Of a stretch of 64,000 nt of DNA, positions 13,201 through 25,235 are shown one piece after another. The stretch lies in contig NC_067130.1 in assembly GCF_021347895.1 (NCBI RefSeq), positions 29,161,817-29,225,816 of the forward strand, read 5' to 3'. Origin of the DNA: Acanthochromis polyacanthus. Its lineage: Eukaryota > Chordata > Actinopteri > Pomacentridae. Position numbers and translations under genes: made by a program. Under the pieces are notes generated by a model. It was not told where the DNA came from, made no database searches, and worked only from the letters and a program-made list of their open reading frames with translations. Within the stretch, counting starts at the first letter, position 1; each line of letters starts with the position of its first letter.

Positions 13201-14176
13201 TAGGGCTGCACAATTAATCGAATTTTGATCGCGATCACGATTTTGGCTGCCACAATTAAATTAACCTGATTGTTGGCGATATTTACATTTAAAATGCGGG
13301 CTCTGGCGCATATCTACTCAAGCGCCTTGCCAACCAGTAGTCAACCAACCACCAGGAGGCGAACACATGGTTAAAGCTTCATTAAGCTGCCTAAATAATA
13401 AGCGAGTGCACCCTGCAGCGGCAGCCTCAAATCACTCAGTGGACTGGGCTGATGAGAGCGAGTCATGTCGAGAGAAGAAAGTACAGCAATTGGAGATGAG
13501 GAGCATCATGGTGAGGAGCTAGTGCCTCGAAACAGATCAACAGCCATCGTCTGGACTTGTCTCGGATTCAGGGCAAGTGACGTTAAACAAGAACAAGTCA
13601 TATGTAAAGAGTGTAGCAGAGTTGTTTCTGCCCTACACAGTAACACAACTAATCTGTTTAACCATCTGAAAAAACATCACAAACACAAATACGAGGAATG
13701 CATGAAGGCTAAAGCTAACGTTGATTCACAAAATCCCCGTCCGTGTCCAGCGGCAACCCAGACAACCATTACAGCGACCCTGCATCGGGCAACGCCGTAT
13801 CCAGCTACCTCCCAAAGACACACAGAGATAACAGACGCAATATCGCTTTATTTGCCCAAAGACGTGTCCAATAAATACAGTGAGTAATGAGGGCTTCAGA
13901 AAAATGGTCAAAACACTGGACAAGAAATATGTGATCCCCACGCGTAAATTTTAAATTCTTGGGCAAATTTTATTTTACTATTATTTATCATTTATCCTTA
14001 TTTATTAAAGCTTCATTTTGCACTGAAAACGCTTCATATATTGTTTGCTTAAAAGTATTGCAATAAAAATACAAATATTTTCCCTAACATGATGAACAAT
14101 CGTGATTAATAATCGTGATTACAATATAGACCAAAATCATCGTGATTATCATTTTGGCCATAATCGTGCAGCCCTA
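13201..14176 (+). mobile_element. Internally deleted hAT transposon, 976 bp
   Basis: The ends are TAGGGCTGCACAATTA and its inverted partner (TAATCGTGCAGCCCTA on the plus strand). They are flanked by an 8-bp duplication with one mismatch: CTACAGAG at 13193-13200 and CGACAGAG at 14177-14184. Eight-bp duplication plus TAGGGCTG ends define a hAT-type element. Subterminal copies of AATCGTGATT/AATCACGA lie at both sides. It carries only the BED zinc-finger start of a transposase and lacks the RNase-H-like core, so it cannot move without help. Confidence 0.9.
13465..13970 (+). pseudogene. hAT transposase N-terminus (BED finger), frameshifted and truncated
   Basis: The frame opens with an ATG at 13465 and runs 140 codons. 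Residues about 28-75 form a BED-type zinc finger: aromatic IVWTCLGF start, CKEC pair, NLFNHLKKHH with the paired histidines. BED fingers bind transposon ends in hAT transposases and ZBED proteins. After PKDVSNKY the frame slips by one base; the +1 frame continues with NEGFRKMVKTLDKKYVIPTR (about 13880-13945), a typical hAT continuation, then stops. The catalytic domain is missing. The frameshift and deletion make it a dead remnant. Confidence 0.85.
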
Positions 14177-14644
14177 CGACAGAGACCAAAATCATCCTTT
14201 GTATCAGGCTGCAAACATGGTTTTTTCTGCCGTAAAGCTGGACATTTGAATATGGAGGTCTGTGGGGATTGACTTGATTACAGAGCTGACCTCAAGTGGC
14301 CATTCGAGGAACTGCAGTGTTTGGCGCTTCATGTTGCTGCTTGGCTTAACTAAATGTTGAAATATGTGACTGACATTCAAGATATTATCATATAAAGGCA
14401 TGTTTTGAAATTCTGCTTCCTCTTGGTAGCGATATTACAAAAAATAACAACAATGTTGCTGATTTGAATGCTTCAAATTGTCTTATGTATTTTTTTTTTC
14501 TGAAATGAAATGAAACATGCATGTGTATGTTATCCTTTTATCCTTCCCATTAAAAAGAAATCTAATTACTTGCTTGTTGACATGGTTTACAAATTTATTT
14601 GTGAACTGACTGCTCACAGCTAAATAGCATTCTTGTTTCATATA

Positions 14645-15006
14645 CACGTTCAAAAGTTTGGGGTTACCCAAATAATTTCATGTTTTCCATGAAAGCTCAC
14701 ACTTTTATTCATGTGCTAACATAATTTCACAAGGGTTTTCTAATCATCAATTAGCCTTTCAACACCATTAGCTAACACAATGTAGCATTAGAACACAGGA
14801 GTGACGGTTGCTGGAAATGTTCCTCTGTACCCTTATGGAGATATTCCATTAAAAATCAGCTGTTTCCAGCTAGAATAGTCATTTACCACATTAACAATTT
14901 CTAGACTGTATTTCTGATTCATTCAATGTCATCTTCATTGAAAAAAAGCTTTTCTTTCCAAAACAAAGACATTTCTAAGTGAAGCCAAAGCATCTGAATG
15001 GTACTG
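14645..15006 (+). mobile_element. Tc1-type MITE, copy 1 (362 bp)
   Basis: The element is bounded by TA dinucleotides (14643-14644 and 15007-15008). Its left terminus CACGTTCAAAAGTTTGGGGT has the Tc1-like TTCAAAAGTTTGGGG signature; the right end is decayed. The body aligns almost end to end with 37034-37400, sharing the CATGTTTTCCATGAAA and GGAGATATTCCATTAAAAAT blocks. There is no coding potential. It is older than, or less well preserved than, the 37-kb copy at its right terminus. Confidence 0.85.
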
Positions 15007-16659
15007 TATTTGTGTGCAAAAACCTTCAAAATAAAATGTCCAAAAACATACACGTACACAGCCAATAGAACTTGATAACTTCAGCATCTTTTCTTGGATA
15101 TTTACTCTCAGGTTGTCCACTGACGTCCAAGGATTCTCACATAGACATGACTGAATTGTCCCTCAGTGCTGCTCTATTTTTATAGGAATCTGACAACAGA
15201 CCTGACAGCACATGACAAGGTCAAGGTGCAGCCGTCTGTCTGACTCATGCGGCTCTAATGAAGTGAGAGGAAAAGGTGCCTTCGACCTTTTAGCATCTCA
15301 CAACATTGAACTACTCAGAGTCTCAGTACAAAGGCAAGATTTTCAGTGTGCTAAATAAATAAAAACACAACCACAAGGATCAAACTAAGATCTAGATTCT
15401 AATTGATGCACAGTAATACATGACGTCACCTCTCTCTAACAGAGCTAGAAAAGCAGAGGGGGAAAGAAAAAAAATCATGTCACGTAATGTAATTATGTAT
15501 AATTTTTTCAGTGTGAAGTCTGAACATGACACAGCAGAAGTAATTAGGGTCGCTTCTAATTTGATGGCAGCCGCCGGGTCGCCAGGAGAGACAGAGGAAA
15601 CGTAATAAAATCACAACCCATGAAATGAAGATTGCCACATTATCAACGCTGAGAAACCACCCACACATCCTGCTGCTGCTGCTACAACAGTGTCGCCTCC
15701 CCGCTGACTGGCTCAGAGCTAAAGCTGCATTCACAGTGCGAGTAAAGGCAATGCTCTGCCGTCTTTTGTAGATCACTGTCATGGCATTACCGCTGAAAGA
15801 GAGAAGGAATGGAGAGACAATACCTGCATACTGCATTGTGAGAAATTCTACGTTGATTTGGCTCATTGTTTCCACTTTTTACCATTTGTTTTTACACTTA
15901 ACTAATTAGATTTTTCATTTTGAACATTAATAATAGACATATATGTTCAGCTAAGGTACAAAAATATGTGCAAAAATCAGAATTACTTTTAATTTGCATC
16001 AACTCCTGGTGACTTCAGCTTAATGGGGACCAGTGTTCATGAACATACATGTTATCATGTACTTGACTACATGGCCATTTTTGTAATAAAAATCAACAAA
16101 AAGCTACATCTGCCTTTGCACTACTTTCTTGGTTCATGAACAGTTGGTCCTGTTGGATCCACTTCATTTTAACACTGGATTCAGCTGGTTTTATTTGTGT
16201 ACTTCCTATTTTGATTGGTGTTTTTTTTCTACTCGACTACATGAGAATCCTGCATAAAAACTCCAATGTGCCTAGACTGTGTGTGCACAAATGGCAAATG
16301 AAATATCTTGAATCTTTTAGACCGAATAGACCACTGTTAGAAGTGAATGTGGAGATGGATGTAGCAAACTGGACCTTTGAGGCAAGTCACATCGGCATGT
16401 TGGATGGAATTAGTGGGTTTTAACTGTGACAAGTACAAAATACTAGAATTCAAGTTGATGTGATTTAGACACAAAACAGGTGTATTTTATGACAAAAAAA
16501 GCTGCTGGCTGTTACTAAAAAATGTGAACTAATTCAGTTTCATGTGCCAAATAATGTTTAAAAGCAGCTTCAAAGAACTGCTGACTTGCATACGATTGAT
16601 GGCAACGGTTGAATTTACCGGCCAGTGGAGTTTTCCTTCATATAAAACACTATCCCCCA

Positions 16660-16885
16660 TGCCCCTCATCCCCATTCTAACCCAACTGGTGGCAGCAGAT
16701 GGCTGCCTTCCCTGAGCCTGATTCTGTCAGAGGTTTTTTTTTTTCATTCCTCCCCACTGTCACTCATAGGGAATCCAAAGGCATCTTTGTATTGTTGGGT
16801 TTTCCGCTCTCTCTAATTCGTAAAGTCTGTTCCTTACTATGACATATGTTGTAAATCTGCACAATCTAAATAAAATTGAATTGAA
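16660..16885 (+). mobile_element. LINE (L2-type) 3' end fragment
   Basis: The order of motifs is that of a common fish LINE tail: CATTCTAACCCAACTGG, GGCAGCAGATGGCTGCC, TCTGTCAGAGG, TTCATTCCTCCCCACTGTC, GTTGGGTTTTCCGCTC, ending ATCTAAATAAAATTGAATTG. It is the same tail type as 9495-9650 but in plus orientation. Confidence 0.7.
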
Positions 16886-17314
16886 CCTTACACATTCAGA
16901 ATGTGAATAAAGATAATATGAGCATTTGGTCCAATAAATATTTTGATTTTTTGAAGCATTTTGACTATATTTAGCAGTAAAAGTAGGCAGAATATGTGAG
17001 GAAAGACAGCAGGCTATTAACAAGCAGCAAAGTCCAAACCAGGCAGACAGCGAACCAGGAATACAGTATGTGCCGGAACCATTCAGTTATCAGGTTAGCA
17101 TGAGTCTCTACTGCACTGTCATTTCTACTGAAATATCATTTAGAAGTACAACTTTTTTCCATTCTGTTTTCTAAGAGAAACATTTGTCTCATCCAGACGT
17201 GGACCCTTATGCTCCATAGTGGAGGCGGACTAACACCGCTTTTTGGTATCATTGCTGCTACTGATTCCAGGGAGCAAGAAACTCCATTATCATCAGCTTT
17301 ATATATATGATAAA

Positions 17315-17824
17315 TGTGATGGCTACCCCAGCCACACCCAGTCCTCACACAGGCTGTCACTCAGCCACCAGGCTTGGAGGCCTGGACTCCGCCCAGGCCT
17401 GAACCAAAGCAGACTGAGGAAGGGGAAAGTTCGGGGTTGAGTTTCTTTAATAAATTACGTTGATGTACTTATAAATTTATGGGATTTTTGTTAATGTGAA
17501 TCATTGGTTTACTGAATGTTAAATTCCCTGTTTAGTTAGGTCCTGTCTAGTGTTTTGTTCATGTCAGTCTCCCCCATCCTTATGTGTGTTGGACTGATCA
17601 ACCAACTTAAGTGTTCCAGGTGTGTCTTGTTTGGCAGGTCAATTGTTTTTTGTCTTGGTTTGGTTCAGTTCTGTTTGGGAGAATTTTGATTCAGTTAAAT
17701 AAGATTATTTTGACCTCTTTTATGGGCCCAATTTAATGTTATTTTTGAACTTTTTTTTGGCTATAATAAAAAGCCTTAAACTTTATGATTCTTTTGTCCT
17801 TTGTCCTGCCCTTGGTCCCTTACA
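17315..17824 (+). mobile_element. Second solo LTR (510 bp)
   Basis: The block starts TGTGATGG and ends CCCTTACA, so it has TG...CA termini. It is flanked by a perfect 5-bp duplication ATAAA (17310-17314 and 17825-17829). An AATAAA signal lies near 17764, about 60 bp before the end, as expected for the R/U5 part of an LTR on the plus strand. No internal retrotransposon genes are present. It differs in sequence from the 5038-5775 LTR, so it is a separate family. Confidence 0.8.
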
Positions 17825-20800
17825 ATAAAGTTCTATACAGGAGAATGAAGGGATTGTTTGAGTCTTAGAGTGAAGACACTTGGAGTTTGACACTGAACAC
17901 CGTCTGCTACATGTGCTACACACAGTGTTAAGAGTAGACAATGTAGTCAGAGCTGTTCTGCTGAACAAAATATACACCATTTCTAAATCAACCCAAGCAT
18001 CTGTTTCTGCACTGTGTTTGCTAAATACCAAGTTTTCATATCGGACAGTATATTCAGTTGGGCAATAGTGGTTAATACTATCAGCTCTTCATTAACTTGG
18101 TTAAGTTCTACCTCACAGGCGCCACAGTAAAGAAGCCTTTTTCATTGTACAATATATATACACTCTCAAAAACACTTATATTTAGAGGATAAATCCACCA
18201 AACAAAGACAACACCAGAGTGTGTTTACAGTTGTTGTGAAATGACACTGCAAATGTGAAAGAAAGTTGCAAAGTCTTTTGTGTCTCTCCCAGGACGTGTG
18301 CACAATCTCATAAATTGCCGGAAGTGACATTACTTGTCAGCAGTAGCTGGGAATGAAGACTAGAAGGTGGAAAATAAAACAACAAGTAGTGGTGTGGAGA
18401 CAGAATTGAGCCACTACAGCTTCTCTTTTCTGCTTGAGTATAGACAGTACGACCACAACACAACTGAATCTGAAAGCAAAACTACACTATTGACAATGTA
18501 ACTCAACAGCTAAATTGCCCAGAAACTTTTAATGTACAACTAATACACCGGACACACTTGATGGTTTCCTGACACCAACCAACAATGTTTGGCAGTTCTT
18601 TAAATTATGAGCACAACTACTTGCAAACGTTAACTCCAAATTACAACCAGTCTAACGTCAACTAAATCAGGTTGCAGAGGGATCACAATGTGAGAGTTAT
18701 GCCAGAATTAACTGATATCTGATATCTAAAATGAGATCTGAAGGCGAGGGGTTTTTCACATTTCCTGTTTGGGCCTTGAAGCAATTCAAGCCATTTATTT
18801 TACACCCATGAAAAACAACTGTGTACTAATAAAGACGTAACACATCCGGGCAACATCAGCATGCCTTCAGTAATCTGTCCTCTCAGTTTTCACACTGACT
18901 GTTATTATCACAGCAGGGGAACGTTCAGCGGATGTAGGTTAAGGAGGAAGTTCGAAGGAAAATCCAGCAAATGACAGAATAATTTGCGGGGGTGATGCTT
19001 ATTATTTTTCCTTTTCTTCGCACGCATCTCAACTTTTTCCTGCTCCGTATTCCACCATAATCTGGCCTCCAGCATTCTGGAGTTGCGTATCAGTAGCATC
19101 CACCGTGCGGTTTAGCTGTTAAAGACGACACTGATAGGAGGAGGATATTTTTCTCAAGTCAAAAGCTCTGCAGCAACTGGCATCATTACGATCATTAGCA
19201 TAAGCCCAAATTTCTCCTCGTTTCACTGCCTTTCCCTCTGCGCTGCTCCGTTCATGATTATAACATCATGAAAGAACGTCGACTCCGTTTGGTGACATTT
19301 TCTCCCTCCCAGGCCCTTCGGTGGGTGTAATGACTTCAGTGAGGATGGATATTAACATGTAACAAGGCCTTGGGTATGGTCTTTCAGTCTTCTTTAGGCC
19401 CCACAAGAGGACTCATTATTTTCAATGACATGTTGATGCATTATTGGTGCTACGGGGTATCTTGAAATTATGATTACAACAATCATTTCTCTGGCAATTC
19501 CCTGACTGGATCATGATTAAAGAAACCCACATTTACAAGATGACACAATACATGCACAGCAATCAGCCACATTCTATCAAACTGAACTAAGAGGCTGGTT
19601 TTCCAAGCATACATGGCGTTAAACACATCATCAAAGATCTTCTTCCGTTGTTAATTTAACCTTTAAAAATCATCTTTATGTATCAAAGTTACATATTCAC
19701 AAGCTTTTTTCCCACAAAATTAGTCATTTCCTACCTGTAAATGACTTTAATGTAACTCTAGATCACTGCTTTCTACAGAATCGTTGCAGTTCAAGCACAC
19801 CAGCTCATCTGCAAGTGAAACTATTCGAACCCACACAATGGCAAGTCGTAGCATTAGTGTAATCAGGCGAGACGTGTTCAAACCAATAACTGATACACAG
19901 GAAGAGGAATGACATGAAAAGCTTCACCCTGCAAGATTCGTCTTCTGGCGTAGAAAAACATCATAGAACATGGAAACACAGGAAGAAACCAGATTTCCAT
20001 GAAAGTGTAGCTGCTTTCTACAGTATTCCTACGTAACCTTTACTCATACTGTGTGGGAGACAGACCCAAGTTGGTACAAATTCCAATGAGTCAATGAAAT
20101 ATGTAACGTGAATGCTGGTTTTGAGTTGTACTGCAATGAGCTGAAGGCTTATCAGAAGCCAAAACACTTCACAATTTAGAATAAATTAAGAGTCATCATT
20201 CATGTTTCAGGGCAATGGATGATGTTACACTGTGACAAAAGTTTAACATAGTTAGCTTCAGCATGAGGATAGGACAGCACAGGATTTGGCAGGACACTTT
20301 GTATAGAACACATCAAGACTGACAGGAAGGCATTAACCATCACAGACATCTCAGTCATGGTGCCCGTTGCTAGTTAAATTGCTAAAATGCTCTCTGTTTG
20401 CCAATACAAATCTGCTCGTAGTCTGACTGAACGCCTCCTTAGGTGGTTTTTGCGACCTTTTAAAGTTTATGGACACTTTTCGGATCTTTTAGTACACCCT
20501 AACCTCTCCACACTACATTTCAGACAATGTCAATGTCAGAGCTTCACAACACGGTTCATGATCACATGAGGAACATTAAGGAACTGCTTGGATGCAGAAA
20601 CGCTTTTTGTTAATGCACTGCAAAGCTTTTCGGCTGTCAAGCATAAATATTACTATTGTGTTTGATTGATTTGAACAACTTTAATGTATTTTAAGTGTGT
20701 TTTATCTAAGAAAATGGTATTGGATTGGGACATGGTGAGTAATAACAATAATAATAATAATAACAATAACCTTTCTTGACACCCAAGGAAACTTTACAAG

Positions 20801-23065
20801 GAAACAAATACAGCAGAACAGATAAAAACCATACAAAAGGATCTATAAAAAACATACATAGAGATTTTAAAAAGCATATAGAAAGAAAGAGGCAGTTAGA
20901 GCGAATCAATAGTCTTGAACAGATGAGTTTTGGGTTTGGATTTGAAAAGAGGCAGGTAAAGCTAAATATTAAAAGACTCGAATCAAAACCCTACAACAAA
21001 CCTAAGGAACCAATCTTGTCAGCTTGCAGGTTGGAGCTTTCTGAATCACTATTTTTGCCTCAGAATCTGTGTGGGGAAAGTTGAATGAAAAGAAAGGTGC
21101 AAACTTGACTGATCTGCACATTCTAGAAGAAGCAACGGCGTAGGGGTAGATCTACGAGACTTTAGAGGTGGGGAAGGATAATTCTATTAATGAAAACATT
21201 TAAATATACAAGTCTGATACACAGAACTGAGTTTTTAGGGGTTGAAGAGAGGCATTTTACATACCTTCTAACTAAAATTCCTGTTTTTCCACTGGCACCA
21301 GCACCAACATGCTAACACCATTACAGCCGGTGCTGTTGTCAGTCTGAAAGCAGCCTCACTGTCAACCACTCCCTCCAGCTGAGGAATAACATGGCAGACA
21401 GCAGGGCTTCGTTCCACTACATCAGCTGCTGGGACACCATGGGATCTTGCAACATGGCCTCGCCGAGGGAGGCGAAGTAACCAGGGAGGTGGGGGGCAAA
21501 CGCCGGTGAGGAAGGAAGGAACAGAAGGAGCAGAAATGAGGGAAAACGGGGAGGATGAGGGGAGGCACTCTGCATTTTCTTTTGCACCATTATAAAAGAC
21601 AGTCTAAGCGATTCCCCTCTGGACAGCGCAGACACAGTCATCAATCTGCGAGGTTAACACTGGGTTACGGGGAAGTATATAATCTTCCAAATGCAGCCCC
21701 CGCCTCAGTGCTATTCGAGCTTTATAATGTAATAGACCTCCCCCTCCCCCATGCTTCTGTACTGATAGTGCATCTACATGTGTAGATTCGGCATTTTAAT
21801 GGTATGACATGCATGCACGCTCCACTGCTTTGCTATAGCTATTTTCCCCATCCATTCTCCAGATGTCACCGGACTTCTATTCACAGCCGTGTAACCTGTC
21901 TGTCACATCCAGGTTATTCCCAGTTAGCTCCACTGTGTATACTGGGGTTGTACAGTGGGGGAAAAAAATGACATTCTAGTTCTTTTTCTTGACATTTTTC
22001 TTAGACCACAATGGAGAACATCAGAAGAAGAGGAGAATTTATAAGAACACAAAAAAAGAAAGAAGAGAACCACTTTGCTACGAGGATCTGACTTTTTTTT
22101 TTTTTTTTTTACAACAGACTCCATGTTAGGGTCTTCAGATGGAATTGGACTGAAATGTTGCCGATATGCCACGTATGGTGTGTTTCTTTCATAGATTGTA
22201 TATAAAAGATGGATGTTGCAACTGTGATGACTTCCATCGGTGTTATGGGCTGTTGTTCAGCCACGAGTTTGGCATTTTGGTTTTTTGAAGCATAAAAGAG
22301 GTGGTTCCAACAATCACAATAGATGCTTCTATATTAGTTATTTTATGGTAAATAGAGCCATAAATTACAAAATCAACATCACACTGCGTTGAAGAAGACT
22401 AAAATCTAGAATCTGAGACTCTAAATCCATGAGGAGAATGTTTATTCTCTGAGAAGATACAAGCAAGGACTAGTTTTTTTTTCCATTAAATTCTATACAA
22501 TCAAATTATTTTGGTAACTACAGGAGTCGCCCCCTGCTGGTCTTCAGAGGGAATAAAAGTTTAAGGCATGTCATTGGCTTTATTTTTTAGACCCAAAGAC
22601 TATTGTAAGAGCAAGGATGATAGCGTTCCTGAAATTAATTTCTGTTCTTCTTGAGCTAACCCCATCTAGTGGTTGAAGGGTGGGGATAAAAGCGAGGGAG
22701 GCTGCCAGGAAGGTGTGACAGTCTTTTGACCGCAACTCACATCCAAGTTCTGCACCATGTTCATCCTGAGTATATCTTTAACATCCAAAGCATTTTTGTT
22801 TCTCAGTTTTGAACAAATTTATGTTACAAAAACTACTAATCCCATCTTTTATAGCAACTAAATGGTTGTATATAAACGGAACGTGTGACCTGTGTTGTAA
22901 TGGTCAAAGCAGCCATTTTGAATGAACAAACAAAGTCCATGTTTGGTAGGAGGACATTAGTATAAACTAGAAACCAGAATTTCACTCAGAGGAACAGAGT
23001 TTGCACTTCATAATGGACTATCAGTGTCAAAATTAAGTTCTTGTTTACTTTTACTTGCTCTCTGG

Positions 23066-24359
23066 TAGGGCTGGGCAAAAAATCGATTTAATCGATTTAT
23101 CGAATTTGTTGCTAAAAAAGATTTTTATTTTGCAAACTCGAGTTTTTCCCCCGCAGTTTTCCGGCATCTTTCGCTTTCCGTCCGCCCATTCCTCGTGGGC
23201 TTCCGTAGCGCGGTGTGACACAGCCCCTTTCCCCGTGGCAGCGGCAGCATGTAACAGAGAACTCATTCAAAAGAAAGGCACAGCTAACTCAATCATTTGG
23301 AACTGGTTCGGTTTTGATGCTTCAGACGAACAACAGACAAAGCCTCGCTGCAAAGTATGTTTAAAACTTCAGTGTACCGCCGGCGGTACGCCTACTAATT
23401 TGCATAGGAATTTCAAGAATGTCCGAAAGCTCCAAACGCGATTATACAAACACTATACGTCGATGGAAAGCTTAGATTCTCATGAATCCGCCGGTATAAA
23501 CCACTTTCACATGCGATTACCACAGCGGGTAATATAAACACATTTGTCCGACAAACAACGAATATTCATCCATCCGTTCTCTATACACGGCTTCAACGCA
23601 CACAGCGCGACTCACATTTCCGGGTTCATTATTACACACAGATGAAAATATTCCACAAAAAACGGCCATAATCCAACCTTTTACATCCAGACGACACAAG
23701 CCAGTAAACTATTTTGTCCAAAACATGTCCTGAAGTCGGTATAAAATCCATGAATCGGTCGTTTTCAAGGAAATGCACCTCACGATGTGCGTCCAATATT
23801 CCCTGTATTTCTCGTCATATTTTTTTATTTACAAATAGAATATTAGCGATTTTTTGCACTGAAAATGGCTGGAATTGACTGCAGCTGTTGAAAGTGTTAG
23901 ATGCAAGGTACATTGTACCCAGTCGCAAGTATTTCGCCGATGTGGCGCTGCCTCACCTGTACAATACCACTCGGCAAAAGAGCCGCAACGAGCTGGAGGA
24001 GGTGGCCGGACAATGCAGCCGTACATGAGTCTCACAGCTGGACCATGCACAGCATCTGCCTCCAGACAGCATATTTCCCCGATTACCACACCGGTGAAAT
24101 AATTGCCCACGGATTAAAAGATGCTCTCAGTTCCTGGGGAAATTGTTGAATTACAGAGCCTCATTAACTTGTTCATTAAATTGTTTACATGCGTTTTTTT
24201 TATTCTGAGGACAATTACAGCAATAAAGTTACTTTTGACAGTATATCTGATGTCTGCAGTAATTTTTAAGTGCATTGAAAGAAAAAATCGAATCGAAATT
24301 CAAATTTTTCTTTAAAAAAATCGGAGATTTTTTTTTTTAGACCAAATCGCCCAGCCCTA
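23066..24359 (+). mobile_element. hAT transposon remnant, 1294 bp, perfect 8-bp duplication
   Basis: Termini are TAGGGCTGGGCAAAAAATCG on the left and the inverted TAGGGCTGGGCGATTTGG on the right. The flanking duplication CTCTCTGG is perfect at 23058-23065 and 24360-24367. This is diagnostic of a hAT insertion. The left part carries a decayed BED-finger frame; no catalytic hAT core was recognised. The family is related in end sequence (TAGGGCTG) to the 13201-14176 element but differs internally. Confidence 0.92.
23232..23537 (+). pseudogene. Decayed BED-finger transposase start of the hAT element
   Basis: The open frame contains SIIWNWFGFDASDEQQTKPR followed by CKVC and a TPTNLHRNF segment. 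This is the aromatic start, cysteine pair and linker of a BED zinc finger. The expected histidine pair is not recognisable and the frame ends soon after, at 23537. No in-frame ATG precedes the finger within the element, so the true first exon or start is lost or altered. The protein would not function as a transposase. Confidence 0.6.
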
Positions 24360-24929
24360 CTCTCTGGCTAGGTTCAAGCACAAAAACTACATTGTTTGGT
24401 TTCGGGAGATAACACCCTAGCTTGGACAAGGCTAGGCACTAACAATTATCTGGTTAGGGTAAGAAAAATGCCATGGCTTGGGTTAAAAGACGATCCTATC
24501 ACTTCATGTTTGAAGCTGGGTGATGCCTCATCTAGTATCAGATTGGGTGGCTGAAAAGGAACAGTGAAGCTGTAAAACCAGTGGTAAAGATACACTGATT
24601 AGAAACAGATTTGTGAAAAGTTACAAGCAAATGTACTCTGGCAGCAAATATATTTCCCCTTAAAATATGATTGAGAATGCAGTTCAGTTGTAATCAAACA
24701 TAATTTTGTGGTGACTTGGTTGTTTATATACAGCCTATGGTTGCTGTCAAAGGAATTGTGGGATGACTTTAGGTTCTTTCCTTTGCTATAGGATGGATCA
24801 GTTTATTACCTGCTGAAGGAGATTAGAAAGGAAGCATCTTTCATTAGTGTCTACAGAACTCTATCTGCTCTTATCACGGTTCCAACTTGGATACTTCAGT
24901 TAATGTTGTTGGAAACAGTCAGAACCTTC

Positions 24930-25235
24930 CTCTACAAAAACGATAACTCTGCTGCAACCCTGCTCTCCACTTCTTTCACTTCTTGCAAGATTGTTGTTGT
25001 CAGTTTGCCTGAACCCTCTATCCTTGTTTTTCTGTCTGTTTTCCGAGATTACCTGTTTGACCATTTTCCCTCCTGTTTGGGCCACAATCTCTGCCTTGCC
25101 ATCTGGATTGGTTTGCCTGCCAACCTGCTATCCTGCCTACAAGCTCCTGTGTTTTTTGCCAATAAGCTACTTTTAAACTCTTCCTGGCTGCCCGGTTCAT
25201 TCCACCGTTGGGTTTTCCTCTCTGCTCTCCTGACA
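24930..25235 (+). mobile_element. LTR-like fragment
   Basis: The C/T-rich stretch contains TGGATTGGTTTGCCTGCC, TTTTTTGCCAATAAGC and a CTCTCCTGACA terminus. These match the R/U5 style of fish LTR retrotransposons, with an AATAAG polyadenylation variant. I found no clear left terminus or target duplication, so it is only a candidate. Confidence 0.35.

Larger units (their letters stand above)
22190..24739. mobile_element. Candidate TIR element, split by a hAT insertion
   Basis: The left end CATAGATTGTATATAAA (22190) and right end TTTATATACAGCCTATG (24723-24739) are near-perfect inverted repeats. They match the ends of a common fish MITE-like family. The interior includes TGGCTAGGTTCAAGCACAAA and CAAAAACTACATTGTTTGG, another motif typical of that family. 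The hAT element at 23066-24359 lies inside and accounts for half of the length. No target duplication was confirmed. Confidence 0.5.
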
